A stretch of DNA of 34,025 bases, taken from the NCBI GenBank assembly GCA_008704415.1, contig VXIS01000426.1, positions 1 through 34,025 of the forward strand, written 5' to 3'. Below are positions 9,635 to 20,395 of this stretch, piece after piece; position 1 is the first letter of the stretch; every line of letters begins with the position of its first letter. Origin of the DNA: Sphaerosporella brunnea. Lineage: Eukaryota > Ascomycota > Pezizomycetes > Pezizales > Pyronemataceae. The notes under the pieces were generated by a model. It was not told where the DNA came from. It saw nothing but the letters and a program-made list of their open reading frames with translations, and ran no database searches. Made by a program: the position numbers and the translations under genes.

Positions 9635-11979
9635 TTACGCCGCTTCATCGGCGCCATCTCCGATGATATCTCCATCCGCCTGCTTTTTCCTCTCCTGCTG
9701 AAGCTCGGCCAGAACGTTTGCGACGATGTCCTTGAGCTCCGTGAGGGTGACTCGCTTGCGAGGCTCGAGACAGCAGCATCTCTTGACTATCGCAGCAAGT
9801 TTTGGGTCAATCGGCAAGGCATTTAAGGTACCCTTGTAAAGGCGATCCAGAAGCACCGCACGTTCGGAGGCAGTGTCGAACCGGTACAACATTTCAAACA
9901 GGATGATTCCGAGTGCCCAAACATCTACCGCCGGGTTTTGGCCACCTTCAGGAGCCGAGTAAAAAGTTGTTCCAACACGACGGGTCCGCGAAGCAGCGCG
10001 CAGTGGGGCATGCTCCTCCTCAACGGCAGCGACCAAGCCAAAGTCTCCGATCTTAGGAACGACGCCGCATCCAGTCTGCTTGCAACATTCCGTAGGTTTT
10101 CCGACGTTCAAGAACACATTCCCTGGCTTGAGGTCGCGATGGACGACGCCTTCAGCATGAAGATATTCAACCCCGTTAAGGATATCACCGAAGATTGTCA
10201 GAGCTGATATCGGACAGAAGCAATGGAAGTGCTGCTTGCCAGCGCGTTTCCGGGAAAGGTAGTCGGTTAGCGTCAGCGGGTAGAGCGACATGGTAATGTA
10301 AATGGTAATAGTAGGCTCATTGAAGCTGGAGCGACGTTTGATGAGCGTTCCGGCTGCCGAACTACCTCCCGCGAAGATGGACTCCGGATCTGAGAGGCTC
10401 GCATCGTCTTCAGAGTCAATCGCCGTGTTCTCAGCTTCCTGGAAAGAGTTGGCCGTGTTGGATGGAGAATCCCCGAAAATTATATCGACTTGGTCGTCAT
10501 CAAATGTCTTAGTGATGTTCTCGGAAGCACCATCGCTATCCGTCGTCTCGGAGACATCATCGCTGTCAGCCGTCTCGGAGGCATCATCGCTGTCAGCCGT
10601 CTCGGAGACATCATCGCTATCCGTCGTCTCGGAGACATCATCGCTGTCAGCCGTCTCGGAAGCGTCATCACTGTCAGCCGTCTCGGAAGCATCATCGCTG
10701 TCAGCCGTCTCGGAAGCGTCATCACTGTCAGCCGTCTCGGAAGCATCATCGCTGTCAGCCGTCTTGGAGACATCATCGCTATCCGTCGTCTCGGAGGCGT
10801 CATCGCTGTCAGCCGTCTCGGAGGCATCATCGCTGTCAGCCGTCTCGGAGACACCATCGCTGTCCGTCGACTCGAAGATAATGTCTAAGCGATTTCCTTC
10901 AATAAGCTTGCTCTCGTCGGAGAATTGAGATTCCTCGGCGATCGCGCTGAGTGACTCGGCGGGCCTGGAAACCGAAGGGGCATCAGGCTGCGCGACAAGC
11001 ACACCGTTGTGCTCAATCCAGCTGTTGAAGTAACGGACGATGTTGACATGTTCCAGTCTCGCCAGGGTACGCAATTCCGTAAGGACTTTGTTTGCACCAG
11101 CTTGGAACTCGTGAGCTTCCCTTGTGAAGTCTGAAGCTTTGATACGAATCTTCTTGAGGGCATAGATGGCCTTTATGGTTTAGGGTTAGCATGTACACAA
11201 AAAGCCCAAAATTAGGTGATGGGACATACATGGTCCAACTTGTGAACAACCTTGTACACCTCTCCAAACCCCCCTTTTCCGATCATCTCGTGCTCGAAGT
11301 ATTCTTCAGATAGGCGTGTCGGCTTCACTAAGGACGTATTTTGAGCCACTGAGTCTTGGCCATCCGGACGCAGTGGGGAGGTTTCCCTGGTGTCGATAAC
11401 TGCGCGCGAAGTCGCAAAAGTACCCGCAATCGGCAGTGACATACTCCTCCTTGGTTGAAGCCTGGGTGCTGAGTAATTGATGCGGTTGAGGGGCTGTCTG
11501 GCGTACGAACCCGAACTTGAACGGACAAGCTCGGTGCCTTTCGAGGTAGCAGCAGTATTCGCAGTGTCGGGTATCAGCTTCCCGAGCTTATCGGTGGCGT
11601 ATTTTTCGACGGCTGCGATGTACTGGCTCCGCTCGCCTGCGAGCGAGTCGTCGGCGGCAGCAGCATCGAAACCTATCCCCCCCAGAGTTACTCCAAGATC
11701 TGATGCCATGACTTGGAATAGTGCATGGCGATGTCCTGCCGATACGCCGGGATACTTTGTATGTATCCAGTTTTCCATAAGGGCTCCCATCAATACGGAG
11801 GAGGGGTGAGGATTAGCGGCGGGGGTCGGGGCAGCTTCCACGCTAGAGGGAGAGAGCGTAAAAGCTGCGAGATCTGCAGCGGCGGGGTCATCATCATTGA
11901 CTTCTTGAACGCGAGAGATGTGAGTCTCCTCACGAATCAACACCTGTCGCGTGGGAGAGTTCGGTGAGCTAGCGGACAT
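9635..11979 (-). CDS. eIF2-alpha kinase (HRI / Aspergillus IfkB-like)
   Basis: The model is complement(join(9635..11170, 11230..11979)), 761 residues. The 59-bp intron has donor GTATGT, branch GCTAACC and acceptor AAAG. Kinase landmarks are the glycine loop [11 protein letters not shown] (residues 234-244), the ATP lysine in YALKKI (K256), [13 protein letters not shown] (typical of eIF2alpha kinases), HRDLKPGN (594-601), GDFGLV (D626), GTTFYSAPE and [11 protein letters not shown]. As in that family a long acidic insert splits the two lobes; here it contains a 13-unit repeat (353-469). No RWD or HisRS-like domain is present, so it is not GCN2; the 230-residue N-terminus fits the HRI type. Expected role: phosphorylating eIF2alpha under stress to reduce translation initiation. 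The exact paralogue name is inferred. Confidence 0.87.
10514..10864 (-). repeat. 27-bp minisatellite within the kinase gene (13 units)
   Basis: Thirteen in-frame 27-bp units each code for nine residues of the form DSDDASETA, with variants such as [18 protein letters not shown] and the end units DSDGVSETA and DSDGASENI. The unit length is a multiple of three, so gain or loss of units keeps the frame. It lies in the acidic insert between the kinase lobes. Confidence 0.95.
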
Positions 11980-14102
11980 CGTGGGCGTTGTCTCGTCTGC
12001 AGTGTTGTCGGGGCAGTTCAGGGGTGCGAGATGAAAAGGAATGAGGTATGAAAAGGAATGAAGGCGAAGGATGAGCTGGAGGATGAAAGCCTGGCATAAG
12101 AGGGGCTCTGAAAGATGCTAGGGTACGCCGCGGCCGGACGGTATAGTTGACGATGTCGTTGTGGGTACAAGGGATTGGTTACTGGGAAAACTTTGGAGGA
12201 CGCATTCGAGACACGCCGGCCGGCCGTGACACGAGAATATCCAGATTTCCTTGACGGGGTCATCAGTATAGGCTGGTAATCGCAACATCTCCTCCACAGA
12301 AAGCGCACCTTGAGAGCTACTGCTGAGGTTTTGAAGTTGTTCGAAGCCGAACGGTCCAGGCTTCCCCGCAGCTGTGGTCCAGTTTGAAGATGTTAGTATT
12401 GGGCCGCAGATGCAATCACTTGATGCCGCCCGGGAGCGGAGAGGGCGACATTGGCCCAATCGACGGTGGTGAAAGAGAGGACAGCCAGGCCACAGAAGGT
12501 TGTCGAAGAAACGATGGCTAAACCCTGCATGGACCCTGTCGGGCCACATCCTGCTTAGCGGCTCGGCTTGCAGGGCCCGGCGAGAACTGCTCATATGTAC
12601 GAGCATGAGTTGCAGGCGGGCAAATGCTGGCGGCAGGAATTGGGAAAAGAGTACGATCGCAGCCCCGAGGTTGAATTGAGTTTTCAAACTTTTATGCATA
12701 AGGGATACGCGCAGTCCAGGTCAGGGTTGCAACCAGATCGATCTGCACGTGTTCGTCCCTTAGGCTTCTATATTTGGTAGCAGGAGCGGATGGTCTCGAA
12801 TCCAGCACAAATGAAAAATATGTTGCGGGAAGTCTTCGACGCGCACGTTTATGGCCATGAAACACGGTGCACTCGCAAAAGCTGAACAGCGATGCACCGG
12901 GAGTCACTCGCCCAGCACCGATGGCCCGCTTCACTTCCTCCCCACAATGCTTCCATCATAATAAGCTCAGTCCGGATCCCCAGTTCACGCACTCTATGCT
13001 TCTTCAACAAGCGCAGTAAAAACGTATTGTAGACACGTGTGTAGCAGTCCCGGCCGGGGGAAAGCCCGGTGGGCTCTGGAAGCTACGGCGTTGCTGAATA
13101 TCGGTCCAAATCCCCGGCGCCAGAAAAACAACCGACCCGCCACGAAAAACCCGAGTGATCTCCATGCTGCCATGACTCCCGCCCCCACAACCCCGTTTGC
13201 TTTTCTTTTTGGTGAGCTCAGCCGGCGTAGCGCCCGACCCCACCAACCCCTTCTCGCAATCGCGCAGATATTAATGCGGGGTAATAGGCTAAATCTCCCC
13301 AGATCCATCCCTCCCTCCCACGCTACATAGAGTACAGCGCAAATCGGCGGTTTCCAGCACGCACGTGTCGCTAGAGAGATATGTATCGCGATCCAACGTA
13401 AAGTAGATACATAGCTATGATAGTCAATTGTACAAGCTACCATCCATTCATCCATCATGGTGACCGTCAACACCTCAGCAAATCCAAAACAGGTTCTGGA
13501 GCGTACCGGCCCCTCCATTAGAAAATAATCTTTATATCCAGCGCCGCAAGGGACGGCCTTCCTATCCAGATCTCAACTCGAGAGAAAAAAAAACAAGACT
13601 CAAAAAACCAACCTCCATACCGTCCATACTATCAGAATACAACTCAAGGCTTTCTGCTGAATCCACGTTTCCGGTCCAGCCCGAAGAAAACAAAAGAGAT
13701 CATATCAAACCAAAAAAAAAAAAAAAAAAAACACCGCACATGATCAGGGCAAAAAGTAAACAAACTGAAAAATAACCGACCGCCTGCCAAAAACCCGATA
13801 GAGTAAACGCCAATAGAAAAAAAAAAAAAAAAAAAAAAAAAAAGCGACAAAAAAACACATTCATCCCGGATATATGCAAGTTGAAAATAGATGCGAGAGT
13901 AGACAATAGATATTGATACCCAACAAGAAGGAACAAAGTTCCTAGAGGAAAATAAAGTGAAATAAAAATCGCTCCAGGGTATCTTCGGAAGAAAAGCAAG
14001 TAGAGAATACAGAATTTTGCCGAGAGCGTCTTCGGCATCCCCCATCCCAAAGCTAGGCAAAGAGCTGTCCCGATCGATCGCCGGGCTTGCATGATTCCGA
14101 CT
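11980..14102. other. Intergenic region between the kinase promoter and the xlnR 3' end
   Basis: About 2.1 kb with no gene I can support. The part near 12000-13000 would be the kinase promoter and 5' UTR. The part near 13500-14100 is AT-rich, holds A runs at about 13711-13730 and 13818-13843, and is likely 3' flank of xlnR. Open frames at 12118-12699 and 12994-13518 (both minus strand) have no recognisable motif. Confidence 0.6.
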
Positions 14103-17002
14103 CTATAGGGCAAGCCCGGTTCCGTTGCCGCACCAGCGATAGAGCTGCAGAACTTCTCGTCGCCGAAGCTTCTGCTCATCGACATCCTCGGGAGCCCCTC
14201 TACCCCGGACTTGGTTCAGAGCACTCCGCATGACTTTGCGGAAGTTCCTCTGGGATGTGTGTTAGCTGCAGAACTGACAAGCCAGTCCCAGAGAGCACCA
14301 ACCTGGTATTCGGTGTTCAGTGTAACAACGCAAACTTCATGCGCCCGTACTATCGTCTCGCATGCGGTTACAACCGCCTGACTCGCCTCCGCTTGCAGCT
14401 TATCCGCGATGAGTAACAGCAAAAAGCTGCCCTGAAGGAGATAGATGCCGAAGAAGTAAGGCATGAAGCTAAGGTCCGGGTCGTACTTCAGGATGTTGCT
14501 GATTGCTTCGGCTGCCGACACTGCATGCGCAGTCGACGAAATGAAAGAAGCGGAAGAAATCCAAAGGTCATCGTCGTCGAGCATCGAAATAGGGTCCCAC
14601 TTTCCAGAGACCAGAATATGCAGAACATGCATCACATGTGTGCCGTATGAGATCGCAATCTTTGCTTGAATTTCCATCTCCGTAAGAGGTCTTTCTCTTC
14701 TTTTGCCGTCTTTAGAGTCTTCATCGTTGGATGTAGATTGTATATTGGCAGCCTCAAACTCCTGTAAACTCCTCGCGTAGATGTCCAGCTCCGTTGTAAT
14801 AGCCTCAATAATGCGCTCCATCCCCTCGTTCGAGCCTTCGTGATGAGATTGCGGCGCAATCCCAAACTTGGGCCTATTCCTCGCGTGATGCAAGTCGACG
14901 ACCTGTCCAAGAATTGCCATCAACGGCAAGAAAAACTGGTACAGCCCACAACCGGTGATCTCAAATATCGGACCGACTGTGCGCTGTGGAATTGTCGCAT
15001 TTGGTGAAACGGGGGTCTGCGAGTACAAATTCTGCTCGTTCGATCCATAGAAGTCGCCATTTTGCCACGTGATGTCATCCAAGGGGAGGTACAGTCCTTC
15101 GCACTCCACATCCAAAAGCGCCAGTGGCCGATTGTAACAGAGGGCGAGGTGCCGATCCACAATGTAGAGCAGCCACCACGTCCTTCGCCTCTCTTCTCGC
15201 TCTTCTTCACTCATGCCCGATGGAACATGGTGTGAATGAACGCTCCCCGGGCCCGTGTCAGCCGGGGAGTGGTGAGCATCAAGTTCGTCATCCATGTGCT
15301 CTACCATGCTTTCCGGGACCTCGCGATTAAGCTTGAGCTCACGCGCCATCGTCCAGGCGGTGTGCCACCATCGAAGGGAAGCAGCCTTGAATTCGCTTGC
15401 CGATATCACGATTCCGAGGTGAACGTATGTCAAAACGTCATCCACAGTTCCCGCAGCTCCAACGCCCTCTCTCGAAGGAGAGCCCGGACCACCTCCAAGT
15501 CCACCCAAGCCGATACCAACAGAACCGTTGTCCGAGTCTGCAGATGATCGCTGCATTGGTTGCGGGGCGGCGAAGCTAACATGCACCAATGGCCGCAGCA
15601 GGCCGATGCAAAGCTCCAGGAGCTTCTGGCAAACTCTGCCACGGGCTGTAGGAGTAGCGGTCAAAAACGGCGCATCACATGTTTGAGCTGCTACCCAAAG
15701 CATGGCGCATAATAATGCTGGCGATGTCGGTCTTGGGTTAGTTGGGTGCAGGAAGGATCTTCTGCGAAAAATGTGAGTCAACACATAGGGCGAGGCTGGC
15801 TGGAAAAAGGATGTCGAGGGATTTGTGAAGTAAAGATCTAGCAGGTCGCAAGCGAGTGATGCAGGGATGACGGTCGAAATATGCGGGAGCAAAGGCATCA
15901 GCACGGGATATCGAATTCCGGCATTATATGACGAGTGAGGAGGGGGCGATGGCAGGGACATCCAATTCGGAGATGCAGCATCGGGAGACTGTGCAGCCAG
16001 AAGGCCGGTTATGGGAGAGGCGCCGTTTCCAGCGAATGAAATCGGAGGAGCTTGGTGATGGGGCGACATCATGAATTCGTTATGCGAGTAGCCGTTGGTG
16101 GCCGGCTGTCACCGTGAGTTAGGGGGCGCCGTCGAAATCCATTCCAGAGCGAGAGTAAACTTACAGGAACATTCTGTGATTGTTGAGGGAATGGCGACAT
16201 TCGGTCAAAATGTAACGGCATGTTAGAAACCTCATGGCCTAGCTGCAGTGATGGCGAATCGGGCGTAGGCAAATGGTGCTGATGGTGCGGGTGCTGCTGA
16301 AGGTGGTGGTGGTGGTGGTGGTGGTGGTGCATCTGCTGCTGGGAAATATCGTGAAGATCGCCCAACGACGCCCGCGAGCTTGCAACCGACGACGAGTCTT
16401 TCCGCAGCGAGCCGGGTCGTGGTGGGGGCGGCAGATCCGAATCTCGTCGGCCGCCGGCACTTAGTCCCCCCATCGATCCAGTTGGCGACGCCGAACCGGT
16501 TGACATGCCGCTTGCCGCTGCAGCTGCGGCCGCGGCCGTGGCCGCCTGTAAGTCCTTCCGCGACGCTTTCCCGCGCTTCTTTCGCTCCCGCGCATATTCG
16601 CACTTCAACGCGAAATCTAATCATCTCAGTGAACGGGTTCTCGCGATAATTCTAACCCCTTGCTGGGGGAAAAAATTACTGACCAATGCAATGTTGGCAT
16701 GGGTGCTTTCCGTCGCACTTAGTTCTAAGTTGATTGCACTGATCACAGGCACGACTGATGCGCCGTCGAATGGGGCCAGCGGTTGAACCGTTCATCTGTC
16801 CATGCCTGTTAATCCTCCCGCTGCCGTCCGCGTTCGAAGCGTATGGGTGAGGACGAGCCTTTGCTGCTTTGTGAGTTGACGCTGGCATGGGCGGTTGATG
16901 GGACATTCCGGCGCCAGAATTCAAATCGCCATTGGAAGAGGGCAATGGCTGAAAGTGTGGATTTGGAGCGTACTGGTGGTGCAAGGAGTGAGAGAGCATC
17001 AT
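14103..17002 (-). CDS. xlnR: XlnR/XYR1-type xylanolytic and cellulolytic transcriptional activator
   Basis: Four exons: complement(join(14103..14249, 14303..16105, 16165..16616, 16684..17002)), 906 residues; family members are about 875-950. It is the Zn2Cys6 activator of xylanase, cellulase and D-xylose metabolism genes, acting in the nucleus. The zinc cluster lies at residues 86-112 (C86, C89, C96, C102, C105, C112) in [18 protein letters not shown], followed after the first intron by [14 protein letters not shown], a family signature. Then come an Ala run, a His run (about residues 202-212), and the fungal transcription factor domain with [19 protein letters not shown]. Removing the last 53-bp intron restores the conserved end [16 protein letters not shown] to [13 protein letters not shown]; without it the frame stops after [11 protein letters not shown]. 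All junctions keep phase (introns 53, 59 and 67 bp). Two ATGs in tandem (17002, 16999) begin the protein; either may be used. Confidence 0.96.
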
Positions 17003-17013
17003 CTGGACGAGGG

Positions 17014-17053
17014 TTTTTTTTTTTTTTTTTTTTTATTTGGGGGGGGGGGGGGG
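17014..17053. repeat. T21 / G15 homopolymer pair just upstream of the xlnR start
   Basis: On the plus strand a run of about 21 T (17014-17034) and a run of about 15 G (17039-17053) begin 11 bases upstream of the xlnR start codon. Read in the direction of the gene this is poly(C), AAATA, poly(A), then the ATG. If transcribed it would form an A-rich leader. Homopolymer lengths are error-prone in sequencing. Confidence 0.9.
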
Positions 17054-17134
17054 TACGGCTGCCGAGGGCTACCCGCGCAGATGGCTGTGTACGAAGTTGG
17101 GACGAAAGGGCTGGGCGCTGGAATGAGCGCGAGT

Positions 17135-17170
17135 GCGGGGAGACGGGGTGGGGTGGGGGCGGGGGGCGGG
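17135..17170. promoter_or_regulatory. Cluster of SYGGGG motifs (possible CreA/CRE1 sites) upstream of xlnR
   Basis: Four matches to the CreA core SYGGRG lie within 30 bp: GCGGGG at 17135-17140, GTGGGG at 17148-17153 and 17153-17158, and GCGGGG at 17159-17164. They start about 130 bp upstream of the xlnR start codon. Carbon catabolite repressor CreA is known to repress xlnR in Aspergillus, and closely spaced sites are the functional form. The surrounding DNA is very G-rich, so some matches may be chance. Confidence 0.35.
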
Positions 17171-20100
17171 TGCGTGAGTGAGCACTGAATAACAGATAGG
17201 GCGGGAGAGGAGAGGAGGAGGGAGGACTTTGAGGGCAGGGCAGTGGGATGGATTAAGTTCGATTTCTGAAAACACGTTCCTAGCCCAGCACAGCGAATCT
17301 TGGGGAATCCCGGGCGGGACTTGGGCAGGGTGAGGTTGCCGGGGGGAGGTCTTGGAACGAGACTGGCGGCGAAATCGCGTTGGTCTCCTGTTGTGAGTGG
17401 ACTGGGGGGTGTGTGATGGGTGTGATGGGGATGGGATGTCTTTGGGGGAGGGGGTTGTGGTAGGAGGAAGCCGAGGGTGTGCAGGTGAATGAGAAGGAGG
17501 GATGGATGATGCGATGCACGCCACACGCCCTGCCTAACTGTTTGGGGCCTTTCTGTTGCAGACCTAGTGAGCGGCGGACTAGTGGATGGCCATATGCGCG
17601 AAACCAAACACGAGGAAAAGACGGCGGAAATGGCGATATGAGTGGGAACATCCACTTCCTGTTTCCTGCATCTTTCTCTGGGTCGCTGAAGGGGGAGGGA
17701 GGGCTTGCTCACAGACAAGCTAGCAGACAGATAGCTAGATAGAGCAGACTACCACCCAGACCAGAGGGACTAAAATGGTGGCCACCCCCGGGTGGAGCAA
17801 ACGACTAGGGCTTTGCCTAGTCAATAACGAGGGGTATCGAACGTACTACTCTGACTGCACCAGCCTCCGAAGCTCTTCGAACTCCACAGCTTTGTCTGGT
17901 CGTGGCCACCGTCGATCGACAGTCCGACTTTGTGTGTAGTCGGGCAAAACGATACAGGCGGACCGGCGCTCAGAGGCCGTCGCCTCTCATTCAGCGACTT
18001 CGCGTTTCCACTCTGGCCAACTATGGCCACTGGAGAGATCTAGATGAGGGGTCATGGGGAGAAAGCCGTTCATCGGCCCCTCGGGGTTCGGAGTTCGATT
18101 ACCACTGCATATCTACCAGTATCATTTTCACGTCGAGAGATCCGTCGCGCTGTCTGTCGGTCTCTCCTCGCTCTTGGCTGGCTAGCCGTCAACCACCCTG
18201 GCACGGTTAGGATGGCAGGGATTTTCTACTGGCGCACACACACGTTCACATTTACATTTCCATGCAGACCAGCAGCACTCTATGGCAAGGGCTGCTGCAC
18301 GCCGTGGTGCGTAATTGATGAGGTCAGGCCATCGAGGCGGACAGGCCTAGGCGCGCGCGGTTGAGGAAAACGGGGATGAAGGGACCAAGGAGAAGGACGG
18401 CCGGCGATAGAGAGAGGCTCGACGTTCGGATCGCTTATCAACCGATGAGCATTGCAGGACAGGTAGACGAAGTTGATATATTCTTTGGGATTGGTTGGGA
18501 AACGACGGAGAGACGGAGAGACAAACATCCGTCACATGTTGCGAGTCGGTAAGAAGCAACCTCTCCATTCCGGAAAATTGTCAAGTGAGTCCTTTGGCCG
18601 TATTGTCTGCATGGCCAGGGCCAAAGGAACAAACGGCTTCCAAATAAAAATCAGCGTGCTAATCCACCAAATTCCGCTGGCACTGCTGCAGCATCACTGC
18701 TTGGCATCGAGCGGAGACGGCTCTTTCCATCTCGAGGTACAACCCACCACGCCACGGTTCAACTGCGAGTTTGCTCCGGACAAAGATATATTAGAGATTC
18801 GGCAAACGGCAGCCATTATCGGCCAAAGAAAGCCGCGATGCAGCTGTCAACCGCCAGGATTGAAGCGCTGCTTAAAATTAAATAGTGGCCGCTTTGCCCT
18901 GCCGCCAATTATTGTTACTTTCTTTTCCGGCGACGGCGGGGGCCTCCAATAGTGGAGCATGTATGTACCTAGGTAGGTACCTGACTAAGTACGTATTGTA
19001 CTAGGGTACAAGGGTAATTCGGGTGCCGTTACACACATGCAAAGAGCACCCGACTTCTTTCCTCCATACAACCAAACAATGCCAAGACCTTTGTCGTTCA
19101 CGAAGAAGTCAGTATTTTTTCTTCAAAACACTCAAAAAGGCTCTAGGGAGGCCTACAATGCCACCCCCAGCTTCACAAAGTTCTAGCAGCAATCGTAGTG
19201 GCGTTGCCAGTTGCTGTTTGTTCGGGGAGCACCCGACTTAACGCTGTACCCGAGTACAATGCACGAGCACACTTCACGATCTCCTGTCCTTCCGATGCAT
19301 CGCATTGGCTATTTTTTTTTCTTTTTCTGGTGTTGCCAACCGCGACCTTCTTTTCTTTTTTGCGATGGGTGCCGAGGCAGTCCCTCCAACGAATTCGAAA
19401 AGCGGATGATCGACCTGGATGTCGTAGTAGCAACAGCAACGCGGTGAGCGCATGAGCACGGGCTCCACCGGTTTGCCTTCCGATCCCGATACGTATGTAT
19501 AGTGTGTCCCACCTCAATTTTTACATACATGTATGCGCACTTTAGTTATGGCCTCCTGCAAAAGTGAGGCAAATACCTAGCCGATTAGCTGCAGCTGGGT
19601 ACGAAAAGAGAAAAAAAAACAAAAGGCTGGGCGTTTGCACCGCATTTGGAGTACCCTCCTGTTTCCTTGTCGGACCCTAACATCCTTGGAGGCCGCTGAA
19701 GCAGTTGGCGTCATTCGCGTCAACCCCGTCCCACGAGGGAAGTGTACGGTACTACCTACTCTTCTTAAGTAGCTAATGAAAGCAAGGGACGAGGCCTTGA
19801 GTGAGCCAACCAATAGAGTAATAGAGTACGTGCAGTCGAGGTTGCAATTCTTGATTGGCCGTGGACAATCAGTATTGTACGTAATCAACTCAGTATTCAC
19901 GGTAGAGACATGTTTTACTTTTCCGACTCAGGAGCTTGCCTCGTGGAAGCTCTGCAAAGCTTCCAGATCAGCATCCCACTAGCCACCTGTGCTAACCTAG
20001 CATCGTCGCTTGCCATGTGCTCTTTAGCCATGAACCCGCCCATGAAAGAAGGGGAGGGAAAAAAGCAAAAGAACTCTAATTCGGGAATGACGGCTTCAGT

Positions 20101-20364
20101 TGAACGAGATATGTAAAAATATCAAGAACTGAGTGATCTGCCCCCCCCCCCCCGTTGTGGTCTAGAGACTTCTTCCCCTCTGTGTTGAAACAGCGCGGTT
20201 CTGCGTCTACATCTCGAAGCTTGTTCTTTAGCAACTCCTTAAACCAACCAACCAACATACAGCTAGCTGTGGGTCTAAAATAGACGCTTCCAAATTACCT
20301 GGCCAACGGCGCACCGGCTTCTCCGGAGTTAAGCGTTGAGCTCGCACTCGCGATCGTGAAAAAG

Positions 20365-20390
<26 letters not shown>
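20365..20390. repeat. Poly(A) tract
   Basis: About 26 A residues following AAAAAG, starting about 30 bp after a 5S rRNA-like motif. The length is uncertain because of homopolymer error. Confidence 0.85.

Positions 20391-20395
<5 letters not shown>

Noticed and set aside
12118..12699. 193-codon minus-strand frame upstream of the kinase
   Set aside because: No recognisable motif and no family-like residues; it lies where the kinase promoter and 5' UTR should be. It is not excluded as a small orphan gene, but it is not supportable.
16999..17718. 239-codon minus-strand frame overlapping the xlnR start
   Set aside because: Extremely Pro/Ser/Thr-rich with poly-Lys from the poly(A) tract; most likely xlnR 5' flank translated by chance.
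18080..18110. Possible tRNA T-arm (GAGTTCGATTACC)
   Set aside because: No acceptor stem, D-arm or anticodon arm could be paired around it.
18473..18952. 159-codon plus-strand frame in the gene-free interval
   Set aside because: Mixed composition and no family similarity; no splice-linked partner found.
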